A stretch of DNA of 64,000 nt from Pseudomonas berkeleyensis (lineage in GTDB: Bacteria > Pseudomonadota > Gammaproteobacteria > Pseudomonadales > Pseudomonadaceae), in contig NZ_CP059139.1 of assembly GCF_014109765.1 (NCBI RefSeq), positions 2,608,001 to 2,672,000 of the forward strand, given 5' to 3'. Position 1 is the stretch's first letter; the number at the start of each line of letters is the position of its first letter. Shown piece after piece: positions 31,202 through 39,678 of the stretch. The notes below the pieces were generated by a model. The model was given only the letters and a program-made list of their open reading frames with translations. It was not told the DNA's origin and did no database searches. Made by a program: the position numbers and the translations under genes.

Positions 31202-32401
31202 TTACAGGCTGTCAGCCAGGGCATGCAGGTGGAAACTGCGGGCATAGGCGGCGGGGTCGCTGCCGTCCCAGCAGGTGCCGTCCTGCAGGATAGAGCTGCG
31301 CATCTCGCCCGGCACCGTCATGCCCAGCGCCGATGCAGCCTCGCGGTACAGGGCCAGTTGTTGCACCTGGCGGGCTACGCCGAGGTAGTCGGGATCGCTG
31401 CGCAGCAGGCCCCAGCGGCGGAACTGGGTCATGAACCACATGGCGTCGGACAGGTAGGGTTGGTTGACCAGGCCGCCTGCGTGGAAACGCAATGGATGTT
31501 CGTCCTGCCAGGCATTGCCGAGGCCGTCCTGGTAGTGGCCAAGAAAGCGCGGGGTGATGGCCGAAACCGGTGCATTGACGTAGTCGTTGCCGCTGAGCAG
31601 CAGGGCGGTACTGCGTTTGTTTTCCCCGTTCTCATCGATGAAGCGTGCAGCGTCGAGCACGGCCATGATCAGGGCGCGGGCGGTGTTGGGATTCTGCTCG
31701 ACGAAGGCACGGGTGCAGCCCAGTACCTTTTCCGGATGATCCGGCCAGATCGCCTGGATGGTGGTCAGGGTACAACCGAGATGTTCATCGACTGCCTTGG
31801 CCGTCCAGGGTTCGCCGACGCAAAAGCCGTCGATGCGCTTGGCTTCCAGGTGCTCGACCATTTGCGGTGGTGGCACCACCACGCTGTCGACATCGCGCAG
31901 CGGGTGGATGCCCTGGCTGGCCAGCCAGTAGTAAAGCCACATGGCGTGGGTGCCGGTGGGGAAGGTCTGGGCGAAGGTCAAGCGCGCTTCATGCTGGTGC
32001 ACATATTGGCGCAGTGCTTCGCCGCTGGTCACGCCGGCGGCTTGCAGGGTGTGCGACAGGTTGATGCTCTGGCCATTCTGGTTCAGTCCCATGAGCACGG
32101 CCATGTCCGTTGCCGCTGCGCCGCCAAGGCCCAGCTGTACGCCGTAGATCAGTCCGTACAGGCTATGTGCGGCATCCAGTTCACCACTGAGCAGACGGTC
32201 GCGCGAGCTTGCCCAGGACGTTTGGCGTTGCAGCTTGAGGCTCAGGCCGTATTTCTCGGCGAAGCCTTGGGTCGCGGCAACGATCACCGAAGCGGAATCG
32301 CTCAGCGCCATGAAGCCGATGTTCAGCACGCTCTTCTCCGGGGCGTCGCTGCCCCAGGCCCAGGTCAGGGCGTCGTCACGTGGGGTGTCGTGTTCACTCA
32401 T
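31202..32401 (-). CDS. nasS: Nitrate/nitrite sensor NasS
   Basis: This 399-residue protein is a CmpA/NrtA-type periplasmic-binding-protein homologue without a signal peptide (starts MSEHDTPRDDALTWAWGS), as expected for the cytoplasmic sensor NasS. It has the ligand-binding fold segments LNIGFMALSDSASVIVAATQ and VCGE-type FCVGEPWTAKAV near residue 200. It works with NasT encoded next. Upstream is a structured leader with a terminator, so its own expression is probably controlled by NasT. Confidence 0.92.
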   Translation of the reverse strand: MSEHDTPRDDALTWAWGSDAPEKSVLNIGFMALSDSASVIVAATQGFAEKYGLSLKLQRQTSWASSRDRLLSGELDAAHSLYGLIYGVQLGLGGAAATDMAVLMGLNQNGQSINLSHTLQAAGVTSGEALRQYVHQHEARLTFAQTFPTGTHAMWLYYWLASQGIHPLRDVDSVVVPPPQMVEHLEAKRIDGFCVGEPWTAKAVDEHLGCTLTTIQAIWPDHPEKVLGCTRAFVEQNPNTARALIMAVLDAARFIDENGENKRSTALLLSGNDYVNAPVSAITPRFLGHYQDGLGNAWQDEHPLRFHAGGLVNQPYLSDAMWFMTQFRRWGLLRSDPDYLGVARQVQQLALYREAASALGMTVPGEMRSSILQDGTCWDGSDPAAYARSFHLHALADSL

Positions 32402-32454
32402 GCTGCTTCCTTACCGTTCACGCAAAAGACTCGGGCTCATGGACGGCTGTCCAT

Positions 32455-32508
32455 AAAAAAGCGTCGTACCAGATCCAGGCGCAAAAGCTCCGGGATTCGA
32501 TACGACGC
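32455..32508 (-). terminator. Leader terminator (attenuator) upstream of nasS
   Basis: Reading the minus strand, GCGTCGTA (32508-32501) pairs with TACGACGC (32468-32461) and is followed at once by six T (32460-32455). It stands 53 bases before the nasS ATG, so it ends transcription within the leader. Its 5' arm is the same sequence as the loop and 3' stem of hairpin P2, so the two structures cannot coexist. Confidence 0.82.
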
Positions 32509-32543
32509 CGTTGTCGATCAAGCCATTCCGCCGTTGGAAAGGC
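32499..32543 (-). promoter_or_regulatory. Predicted ANTAR-binding dual-hairpin RNA element (P1/P2)
   Basis: On the minus strand, P1 (32543-32522) is GCCTTTCC-AACGGC-GGAATGGC and P2 (32519-32499) is GATCGAC-AACGGC-GTCGTATC, with a two-base linker. Both loops are the same hexanucleotide with A at position 1 and G at position 4, the known signature of RNA bound by ANTAR proteins. P1 has seven pairs around one mismatch; P2 has seven pairs with one bulged U. P2 excludes the terminator that follows. Confidence 0.82.
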
Positions 32544-32560
32544 TGTGTGCGAAGTGACGA

Positions 32561-32577
32561 AGCAAGGCATATGCCAG
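32561..32577 (-). promoter_or_regulatory. Sigma-54 promoter of nasST
   Basis: On the minus strand CTGGCATATGCCTTGCT fits TGGCACG-N4-TTGC, with GG and GC separated by 10 bases. Transcription would start near 32550, seven bases before hairpin P1. A weak NtrC-like site (TGCGCA-GTGAT-GGCGCG, 32617-32633) is centred about 75 bases upstream of that start. Confidence 0.72.
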
Positions 32578-32665
32578 AAGGCCGGCGTAACAAGAGCCGG
32601 GAACCATTCATGGCGTTGCGCAGTGATGGCGCGAAGGGCGGCCGACAGGATGGCAGGCATAAAAA

Positions 32666-32686
32666 AGCCCCGCACTGGGCGGGGCT
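32666..32686 (-). terminator. Intrinsic terminator of acnB
   Basis: An 8-bp stem AGCCCCGC / GCGGGGCT with a five-base loop is flanked by T runs on both strands (TTTTTTA on the minus strand), directly after the acnB stop. It also insulates the nasS promoter. Confidence 0.9.
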
Positions 32687-32704
32687 CTTTTTTACGACGC
32701 TAGA

Positions 32705-35314
32705 TCAGGCCTGAACGACCGGGATCTTGGCGTTCGCCGCAGCTTCACGGAAGTCGGCGATCTGGTCGAAGCTCAGGTAGCGGTAGATGTCGCCAGCCAT
32801 GCTGTCGATGTTCTTCGCGTACTCCATGTACTCCTCGACGGTCGGCAGCTTGCCGATGATCGAAGCGACCGCTGCCAGTTCGGCAGAGGCCAGGTACACG
32901 TTGGCGCCATCGCCCAGACGGTTCGGGAAGTTACGCGTCGAGGTCGATACCACGGTGGAGTTCGCCGCTACACGTGCCTGGTTACCCATGCACAGCGAGC
33001 ACCCCGGCATTTCCATGCGCGCGCCAGCCTTGCCGTAGATGCCGTAGTAGCCTTCTTCGGTCAGCTGGTGAGCGTCCATCTTGGTCGGCGGCGACAGCCA
33101 CAGACGGGTTGGGATGGAGCCTTTGACCTTGTCGAGCAGCTTGCCGGCAGCGCGGAAGTGACCGATGTTGGTCATGCACGAACCGATGAACACTTCGTCG
33201 ATCTTCTCGCCCTGAACGGTCGACAGCAGACGCGCGTCATCCGGGTCGTTCGGCGCGCAGAGCACAGGCTCCTTGACGTCGGCCAGGTCGATTTCGATGA
33301 TTTCGGCGTACTCGGCATCGGCGTCGGCGGACAGCAGTTGCGGGTTGGCCAGCCAGGCTTCCATGGCTTGAGCGCGACGCTCCATGGTGCGGGCATCGCC
33401 GTAGCCTTCGCTGATCATCCAGCGCAGCAGGGTGATGTTCGACTTCAGGTACTCGGCAATGGCCTTTTCCGGCAGCTTGATGGTGCAGCCGGCAGCCGAA
33501 CGCTCGGCAGAGGCGTCGGACAGCTCGAACGCTTGCTCGACGGTCAGTTCGTCGAGGCCTTCGATCTCGAGGATGCGGCCGGAGAAGATGTTCTTCTTGC
33601 CTTTCTTCTCGACGGTCAGCAGGCCCTTCTGGATGGCGTAGTAGGGGATGGCGTGTACCAGGTCACGCAGGGTGATGCCCGGTTGCAGCTTGCCCTTGAA
33701 ACGCACCAGTACGGATTCCGGCATGTCCAGCGGCATGACGCCAGTGGCAGCTGCGAAGGCCACCAGGCCGGAACCTGCCGGGAAGCTGATGCCGATCGGG
33801 AAGCGGGTGTGCGAGTCGCCGCCGGTGCCGACGGTGTCAGGCAACAGCATGCGGTTCAGCCAGCTGTGGATGATGCCGTCGCCCGGACGCAGGGACACGC
33901 CGCCACGGGTGCGGATGAAATCCGGCAGGGTGTGGTGGGTGGTGACGTCGATCGGCTTCGGATAGGCCGCGGTGTGGCAGAACGACTGCATGACCAGGTC
34001 AGCGGAGAAGCCCAGGCACGCCAGGTCTTTCAGCTCGTCGCGGGTCATCGGGCCAGTGGTGTCCTGGGAACCGACGGTGGTCATCTTCGGTTCGCAGTAA
34101 GTGCCTGGGCGAACGCCTTTGCCTTCCGGCAGGCCGCAGGCCTTGCCGACCATCTTCTGCGCCAGGGTGTAGCCCTTGCCGGTGTCGACAGGTGCTTCAG
34201 GCAGCTTGAACAGGTTGGTTGGGCCCAGGCCCAGCTCGGTGCGAGCCTTTTCAGTCAGGCCACGGCCGACGATCAGCGGGATGCGGCCGCCAGCGCGGAC
34301 TTCGTCGAGCAGCACCGGGGTCTTCAGTTCGAAGGTGGTGATGACCTCGTCGGTGCCGTGCTTGCAGACCTTGCCAGCGTGCGGGTAGACGTCAATCACG
34401 TCGCCCATGTTGATGTTCGACACGTCGAACTCGATCGGCAGGGCGCCGGCATCTTCCATGGTGTTGTAGAAGATCGGGGCGATCTTGGAGCCGAAGCAGA
34501 AACCGCCAGCACGCTTGTTCGGAACGTACGGGATGTCGTCGCCGAAGAACCACAGCACCGAGTTGGTGGCGGACTTACGGGAAGAACCGGTACCGACCAC
34601 GTCACCGACGTAGGCGACCGGGAAGCCCTTGGCCTTGATCTCTTCGATCTGCTTGAGCGGGCCGATGGCGCCTTGTTGCTCCGGCACGATGCCGTCGCGA
34701 GCCATTTTCAGCATGGCAAGGGCGTGCAGCGGGATGTCAGGGCGCGACCAGGCGTCCGGGGCAGGGGACAGGTCATCGGTGTTGGTTTCGCCAGGCACCT
34801 TGAATACAGCCAGGCTGTATTTCTCGGCAATGGCCGGCTTGTTGGTGAACCACTCGCCATCGGCCCAGGACTGCAGAACGGCTTTGGCGTTGGCATTGCC
34901 AGCCTTGGCTTTCTCGGCAACGTCGTGGAAGGCGTCGAACATCAGCAGGGTGTGCTTGAGTTGCTCGGCGGCAACGGCGCCCAGGGCAGCGTCGTCCAGC
35001 AGTTCGACCAGGGTGGCGATGTTGTAGCCGCCCTGCATGGTGCCCAGCAGCTCAACGGCGCGCTGCTTGCTGATCAGCGGGGAAGTGGCTTCGCCCTTGG
35101 CAACGGCAGAGAGGAAACCGGCCTTGACGTAGGCAGCTTCGTCCACGCCTGGCGGTACGCGATTGGTGATCAGGTCTACGAGGAATTCTTCTTCGCCAGC
35201 CGGCGGGTTTTTCAGCAGCTCGACCAGGCCTGCGGTTTGTTCGGCGTTCAGCGGCTGGGGCACGATACCCTGAGCGGCACGCTCTGCTACGTGTTTGCGA
35301 TAGGCTTCAAGCAC
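32705..35314 (-). CDS. acnB: Aconitate hydratase B
   Basis: AcnB isomerises citrate to isocitrate in the TCA cycle using a 4Fe-4S cluster. The 869-residue protein is full length: an N-terminal HEAT-like domain ([15 protein letters not shown]), the swivel domain, then the core with cluster ligands in [10 protein letters not shown] (near residue 711) and CSLCMGNQ (near 770). The GTG at 35314 is chosen as start because it matches the AcnB N-terminus and a GAGGG ribosome site precedes it. Longer frames only add unrelated residues. Confidence 0.96.
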   Translation of the reverse strand: MLEAYRKHVAERAAQGIVPQPLNAEQTAGLVELLKNPPAGEEEFLVDLITNRVPPGVDEAAYVKAGFLSAVAKGEATSPLISKQRAVELLGTMQGGYNIATLVELLDDAALGAVAAEQLKHTLLMFDAFHDVAEKAKAGNANAKAVLQSWADGEWFTNKPAIAEKYSLAVFKVPGETNTDDLSPAPDAWSRPDIPLHALAMLKMARDGIVPEQQGAIGPLKQIEEIKAKGFPVAYVGDVVGTGSSRKSATNSVLWFFGDDIPYVPNKRAGGFCFGSKIAPIFYNTMEDAGALPIEFDVSNINMGDVIDVYPHAGKVCKHGTDEVITTFELKTPVLLDEVRAGGRIPLIVGRGLTEKARTELGLGPTNLFKLPEAPVDTGKGYTLAQKMVGKACGLPEGKGVRPGTYCEPKMTTVGSQDTTGPMTRDELKDLACLGFSADLVMQSFCHTAAYPKPIDVTTHHTLPDFIRTRGGVSLRPGDGIIHSWLNRMLLPDTVGTGGDSHTRFPIGISFPAGSGLVAFAAATGVMPLDMPESVLVRFKGKLQPGITLRDLVHAIPYYAIQKGLLTVEKKGKKNIFSGRILEIEGLDELTVEQAFELSDASAERSAAGCTIKLPEKAIAEYLKSNITLLRWMISEGYGDARTMERRAQAMEAWLANPQLLSADADAEYAEIIEIDLADVKEPVLCAPNDPDDARLLSTVQGEKIDEVFIGSCMTNIGHFRAAGKLLDKVKGSIPTRLWLSPPTKMDAHQLTEEGYYGIYGKAGARMEMPGCSLCMGNQARVAANSTVVSTSTRNFPNRLGDGANVYLASAELAAVASIIGKLPTVEEYMEYAKNIDSMAGDIYRYLSFDQIADFREAAANAKIPVVQA

Positions 35315-35871
35315 AGTTATTACCCTCATCAGTGGTCCCAAAGGGTTGTCCGGGACGCGATCCAGATACCCATGAACCGGGCGCTTTTCGACTTTATGAG
35401 CCGATCAGCCGAGGTTTCATGAGTCTCTTGTAGAAGCTGCTTTCAAAGTTTTACGCCGGCAGGACGGTTTCTGATGAGGGCTGACGCAGGGGCTCGGGGG
35501 GACTCCAAGACGCTGCGCCGCCATCGTACCTGCAGGATCGACTGTGCTCGTGACGCTTTGAAAACAGCTTCCAACGGACATTGGCGCCGTAAAAGGCGGG
35601 CCGATTCTAATGGAAAGCGCGGATAAAGTTAAGCCGATGTCCCCGTATCGACAGGCCGTTGAAAATGTAGGCGCGGCAAGCCCATATCGATGGCGATCCT
35701 GCGAAAAGCGCTGAAAAAGCGCAGTTTAGGTGTTCTAAATGAGCGTTTTGAGGCCATTTTGACGCAGTGCGGCCAGCGTAGGTGGTTTTTCTGCGGCCTG
35801 TTGGCAGGGGTGAACTGAATTAGACAAAGGGCTAAGATGCCAGGCCGTTTTGCTGTCTATGTTGTTTCGTC
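35315..35871. other. Intergenic region upstream of acnB
   Basis: These 557 bases between divergent genes hold no gene I can support. They contain two adjacent small hairpins, GCGCT / AGCGC at 35708-35722 and TTTAG / CTAAA at 35725-35739, in a block (about 35690-35790) with the feel of a dispersed element. The acnB promoter should lie near the left end and the DUF1289 gene promoter near the right end. Confidence 0.5.
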
Positions 35872-36348
35872 ATGTCCAATCAGCGCATCAAGACACCTTG
35901 TGTGGGGCTGTGCTCGACCGTCTACGGTGATGTTGTCTGCCGCGGTTGCAAGCGCTTTCACCACGAGGTGATCAACTGGAACAGCTACAACGACGACGAG
36001 AAGCGCGCCGTCTGGACGCGCCTGGAAGTGTTGCTGGTGCAGGTGATGACGGCCAAGGTCGAGGTGTTCGACGAGCAGCGTCTACGGGGTCAGCTGGAAC
36101 AGCGGCAGATTCGTTTCGTGCCGCAACAGTCGCCTTACTGCTGGGCCTATCAACTGATCGCGCGTGGCGCGCGGATGATCAATCAGTTGGAGGCATACGG
36201 CATGGTGGTGCTGCCTGAATTTCGCAATTGGGCGTTGCCGTCACTGCGTGACGCCATCGACCGCGAATTCTTCCTGCTCTCGGAGGCGCACTACGAGCGC
36301 TACATCGCGCCGAAATTCCTGCGTGAAGGATTGGAAGTTCGCGTGTGA
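35872..36348 (+). CDS. DUF1289-family protein
   Basis: A 158-residue protein whose N-terminus has four closely spaced cysteines (TPCVGLCSTVYGDVVCRGCKRF), the hallmark of the DUF1289 family and suggestive of a zinc or iron-sulfur site. The rest is helical and longer than minimal DUF1289 proteins, with an extra C-terminal domain of about 100 residues. Function unknown. A REP pair follows its stop. Confidence 0.85.
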   Translation: MSNQRIKTPCVGLCSTVYGDVVCRGCKRFHHEVINWNSYNDDEKRAVWTRLEVLLVQVMTAKVEVFDEQRLRGQLEQRQIRFVPQQSPYCWAYQLIARGARMINQLEAYGMVVLPEFRNWALPSLRDAIDREFFLLSEAHYERYIAPKFLREGLEVRV

Positions 36349-36361
36349 GAGGCGATGACCC

Positions 36362-36429
36362 GTAGGGTGCGCTGCTGGGCGCACCGCTTCGGGGTCGGTC
36401 AAACCGCTGGTGCGCACGGCGCACCCTAC
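36362..36429. repeat. REP pair (GTAGGGTGCGC family)
   Basis: Inverted units at 36362-36385 and 36409-36429 share ends with the pair at 25915-25975. They lie between the convergent DUF1289 and universal stress genes and may double as a terminator. Confidence 0.75.
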
Positions 36430-36432
36430 GTT

Positions 36433-37296
36433 CTAACGTTGCGCCACCAGTTCTTCCAGATGCGCAATGATGTCGTCCGGCTTGAGCACCAGCACGTCGC
36501 TTTCCAGAGAATCCAGCACCACTTCTGCGGTATTGCCGATTAGTGCGCCGGAGATGCCAGTGCGAGCCACGGTGCCGATCACTGTCACGGCGGCGCTCAA
36601 CTGCTGAGCTATATGCGGGATCATTACATCGGCAGGCCCCTCGACGACGTGCAGGCGTTCGTCGCTGATGTCGTACTCGGCCTGGAAACTGCGGCACTGC
36701 TCGCGATAGCGCGCTTCGATGGTTTCCTTGAGCTGGAAGGTGGGATCGGCCGCTGACAGCATCGGCGTCGGATGGGCGGTGACCACGTGCAGCGTGCCCT
36801 TGGCCAGGCCAGCGATGTCGTAGCCATTGCTGACGATCCCGGCGTGCAGCGTGCGGTGCTCGCCATCGGCGTTGCCGACGTCAACGGCTGCGAGGATATT
36901 GCCGCCGGTCCAGGGCGATTCGGTCTTGACCATCAGGACGGGGGCAGGGCAGTAGCGCAGCAGTTTCCAGTCATCCGGAGTAAGGATGGCTTTCTTCAAT
37001 GGATTGTCAGGAACGTGCTGCTTGATCACCAGGCCACAGCCTTCAGCCTGTTGCACGGCGATGATGGTCTGGTGCGGATTGTCATGCCAGGCCTGCTGCG
37101 TGGAGGTGGCATAACCTTCTTCGTTCAGAACGCTGCTGAGGTCGTTGAGCCAGGCGCTGTGATCAGCTTTCTTGTCACACACCAGCAGGTGCAATTGGGA
37201 TTGAGTGACGCCGGCTATCAGCTTGGCCCGCTTGAGTGCGAGGCCCTCCGGGTGTTGTGGTTCCACTACTACCAGAATGCTTCGAATCGCTTGCAT
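36433..37296 (-). CDS. Tandem universal stress protein (UspE-like)
   Basis: This 287-residue protein contains two Usp domains in tandem: one from MQAIRSILVVVEPQHPEG to about residue 140, the second from NILAAVDVGNADGEH onward. The second ends with the nucleotide-binding-type VIGTVARTGISGALIGNTAE loop. Such proteins support survival during anaerobic energy stress in pseudomonads. ATG at 37296 gives the family N-terminus. A perfectly placed Anr box and -10 precede it. Confidence 0.9.
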   Translation of the reverse strand: MQAIRSILVVVEPQHPEGLALKRAKLIAGVTQSQLHLLVCDKKADHSAWLNDLSSVLNEEGYATSTQQAWHDNPHQTIIAVQQAEGCGLVIKQHVPDNPLKKAILTPDDWKLLRYCPAPVLMVKTESPWTGGNILAAVDVGNADGEHRTLHAGIVSNGYDIAGLAKGTLHVVTAHPTPMLSAADPTFQLKETIEARYREQCRSFQAEYDISDERLHVVEGPADVMIPHIAQQLSAAVTVIGTVARTGISGALIGNTAEVVLDSLESDVLVLKPDDIIAHLEELVAQR

Positions 37297-37330
37297 GGTC
37301 GGCTCCCTGAAAATCAATGGCATTGATTCA

Positions 37331-37373
37331 ACTATAGGCGTGCCATTCACCAGGTCTTGTTGACCTGTATCAA
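37331..37373 (-). promoter_or_regulatory. Anr-dependent promoter of the universal stress gene
   Basis: TTGACCTGTATCAA (37360-37373) is an Anr box, identical to the one before hemN. With its centre at -41.5 the start falls near 37325, and a TATAGT -10 hexamer lies at 37331-37336 exactly where a class II FNR promoter needs it. Confidence 0.87.
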
Positions 37374-37453
37374 CGGCGTGCTGGTCGTCCTGCTTGCCAC
37401 TCGTATAATGGCCCGCCATTGGCAACCTGGCCAGCACCGAGAGCGCTTCAAAT

Positions 37454-38134
37454 ATGATGTCAACTGCCCAGCATGTTCCGAGTAACAGTGAGGAACCTGT
37501 ATCGATCCTGCAGGAAATTCTCGAGTTTCTCGGCGGCGTCGCCACCCCTGATGCCTGGCTGGAAGAGGCCTTGCGTCAGCAGGAGATTCTTCTGCTCGAC
37601 CATCGCAACCTGGAATACAAGGCGGCGCAGACGGCCCTGAGCCTGATGGGGCGCTACCTGACCAAGACCGAATTGACCGCGAGAATGTCGCGTTTGGCCC
37701 GTGAAGAGCTGGTGCACTTCGAGCAGGTGAGCAAGATCATCCGCGGGCGTGGCATCGAGGTGCGCCATGTGTCCGCTTCCCGCTACGCTGCTGGCCTGCG
37801 CGCACTGTTGCGTGGTGGCGAAGTGGAGCGGCTGGTGGATGTGCTGGTGGTCGGCGCTTTCATCGAGGCACGCTCCTGCGAGCGTTTCGCCGCGCTGGTG
37901 CCGCACCTGGATGCGGAGTTGGCCAAGTTCTACGCCGGGTTGCTGGAGAGCGAAGGGCGCCACTACCGGGGTTATCTCAAGCTCGCCTATCTGTATGGTG
38001 ACGCAGCAGACGTGGATGCACGTATCGAGGTGGTACGCGCGGTGGAGCAGGAACTGATCACTACGCCGGATGAGCAATTCCGTTTCCACAGCGGTGTGCC
38101 TGCAGAAAGCAGCCGCGAAGCGGTTTTCCAATAA
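37454..38134 (+). CDS. miaE: tRNA-(ms2io6A)-hydroxylase MiaE
   Basis: MiaE is a non-haem diiron monooxygenase that hydroxylates the isopentenyl group of ms2i6A37 in tRNA. The 226-residue helical protein shows carboxylate/His ligand motifs: EYKAAQTALSLM, EELVHFEQV (near residue 85), EARSCERF (near 138) and SEGRHYRGY (near 170). Two consecutive ATG codons (37454, 37457) could each start translation. A TATAAT -10-like hexamer lies at 37404-37409. It is divergent from the universal stress gene. Confidence 0.93.
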   Translation: MMSTAQHVPSNSEEPVSILQEILEFLGGVATPDAWLEEALRQQEILLLDHRNLEYKAAQTALSLMGRYLTKTELTARMSRLAREELVHFEQVSKIIRGRGIEVRHVSASRYAAGLRALLRGGEVERLVDVLVVGAFIEARSCERFAALVPHLDAELAKFYAGLLESEGRHYRGYLKLAYLYGDAADVDARIEVVRAVEQELITTPDEQFRFHSGVPAESSREAVFQ

Positions 38135-38262
38135 TTGTAGGAGCGGCTTCAGCCGCGAACACTGCAATAGACGGGTAGGGCGGGTGAAACCCGCCGCGAG
38201 GGAAATGGCGGGTTTCACCCGCCCTACATCGTGGCTTTTCGCGGCTGAAGCCGCTCCTACAA
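38135..38262. repeat. Nested REP elements: one REP pair inside another
   Basis: The outer pair is a 25-base unit (38135-38159, beginning TTGTAGGAGCGGCTTCAGCC) and its exact inverted copy (38238-38262), the classic pseudomonad REP. Inside it lies a pair of 21-base units of the GTAGGGCGGGT family (38175-38195 and 38207-38227), also exact inverted copies. The whole can fold as one long symmetric structure between miaE and lpxH. Confidence 0.85.
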
Positions 38263-38273
38263 CCGTTTATGGG

Positions 38274-39017
38274 CTACGGTTTGGAGGCGTTTGCAGGCGT
38301 GAGCTCGAACGGCGCCTGGTTGAATCCTTTGTCATCGATCTGCAACGCCCAGCCCTGACTATCCCAGTCCCCCAACACGATGCGTCGTGCCGGTTGGCCA
38401 TTGACGTGCAGCTCATGCACGGCCGGTCTGTGGGTATGACCATGGATCAGCGTGCGCACGCCGTACTCGGCCATTACCCGAACAACTTCCTCGGGCGTGA
38501 CATCGACGATGTCGCTGGCCTTCATCCGCGTTTGCGCGCGGCTTTCGTTGCGCAGCTTGCGCGCCAGCTTCTGCCGGGTGCTCAGCGGCAGATTGCGTAG
38601 GATCAGCAGCGACAGCGGGTTGCGCAGCCAGCGGCGCAACTTCATGTAGCCGACGTCCAGAGTGCACAAACTGTCGCCGTGCATCAGCAGCACCGGCTCG
38701 CCACCCATCTGCACCTTGTGCGGATCGCTCAGCAAAGTGCAGCCCGCCTCGCTGCAGAAGCGCTTGCCGATGAGAAAGTCGCGATTGCCGTGCATCAGGT
38801 AGATGCGCGTGCCTGCATCGCTCAGCTCGCGCAGGGCGCGGGCGATTTCATGCTGGAAGGGCGACATGCCATCGTCGCCGATCCAGACTTCGAAGAAGTC
38901 GCCGAGGATGTACAGCGCCTCGGCCTGGCGCGCGCGGGTGGCGAGAAAAAGCAGAAACGCCCGGGTGATATCCGGGCGTTTCTCTTCGAGGTGCAGATCG
39001 GAGATCAGCAGGATCAT
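38274..39017 (-). CDS. lpxH: UDP-2,3-diacylglucosamine diphosphatase LpxH
   Basis: LpxH hydrolyses UDP-2,3-diacylglucosamine to lipid X in lipid A synthesis. The 247-residue metallophosphoesterase has all metal motifs: ISDLHL at the N-terminus, [11 protein letters not shown] near residue 41, HGNRDFL near 80, HGDSLC near 114 and [10 protein letters not shown] near 195. It starts 4 bases after the ppiB stop, so it is co-transcribed with ppiB. Confidence 0.96.
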   Translation of the reverse strand: MILLISDLHLEEKRPDITRAFLLFLATRARQAEALYILGDFFEVWIGDDGMSPFQHEIARALRELSDAGTRIYLMHGNRDFLIGKRFCSEAGCTLLSDPHKVQMGGEPVLLMHGDSLCTLDVGYMKLRRWLRNPLSLLILRNLPLSTRQKLARKLRNESRAQTRMKASDIVDVTPEEVVRVMAEYGVRTLIHGHTHRPAVHELHVNGQPARRIVLGDWDSQGWALQIDDKGFNQAPFELTPANASKP

Positions 39018-39021
39018 CGAC

Positions 39022-39519
39022 TTACTCGGCTACGACTTCAGCCTTCTCGATGATCACGTCGTCGACCGGTACGTCCTGGTGGCCCGATTTCATGGTGGTG
39101 GCGACGCCTTTGATCTTCTCGACCACGTCCATGCCTTCGACCACTTCACCGAATACGGCGTAGCCCCAGCCTTGAACGGTCGGTGCGCTGTGGTTGAGGA
39201 AGCTGTTGTCGGCGACGTTGATGAAGAACTGCGCGCTGGCCGAGTGCGGCTCCATGGTGCGAGCCATGGCGACGGTGCCGACCTTGTTGGCCACGCCGTT
39301 GTTGGCTTCGTTCTTGATCGGTGCGCGGGTTGGCTTCTGCTTCATGCCCGGCTCGAAACCGCCGCCCTGGATCATGAAGTTGCCGATCACGCGGTGGAAA
39401 ATGGTGCCGTCGTAATGGCCTTCCTTCACGTATTGCTCGAAGTTGGCCACAGTTTCCGGGGCCTTGTCGGCGAACAGGTTCAGGGTGATGACGCCGTGGT
39501 TGGTGTGCAGTTTGATCAT
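39022..39519 (-). CDS. ppiB: Cytoplasmic peptidyl-prolyl isomerase PpiB
   Basis: A 165-residue cyclophilin without signal peptide, catalysing proline isomerisation. It has the conserved [15 protein letters not shown] active-site segment near residue 40, [18 protein letters not shown] near 85 and [10 protein letters not shown] near 120. ATG at 39519 gives the usual MIKLHTNHG start; an upstream in-frame extension has no conserved sequence. lpxH follows after 4 bases. Confidence 0.95.
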   Translation of the reverse strand: MIKLHTNHGVITLNLFADKAPETVANFEQYVKEGHYDGTIFHRVIGNFMIQGGGFEPGMKQKPTRAPIKNEANNGVANKVGTVAMARTMEPHSASAQFFINVADNSFLNHSAPTVQGWGYAVFGEVVEGMDVVEKIKGVATTMKSGHQDVPVDDVIIEKAEVVAE

Positions 39520-39678
39520 GATCGTATCCGTGATGGGGCAGGTTCGAGCCGATGGCTCGGGGTGAACAGCGCTTGCCAAGGTGGCGTGCACCCTGTCAGG
39601 GGCTTGACAGGTTGGTTATGATACGGACTTTGCCCGAAGCGGCCTACCCTGTGCCGCGCCAGTATTGTTAAGGACACC

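Noticed and set aside
38135..38262. Possible CRISPR-like repeat array
   Set aside because: The repeats are palindromic REP units in inverted pairs, without regular spacers or cas genes.
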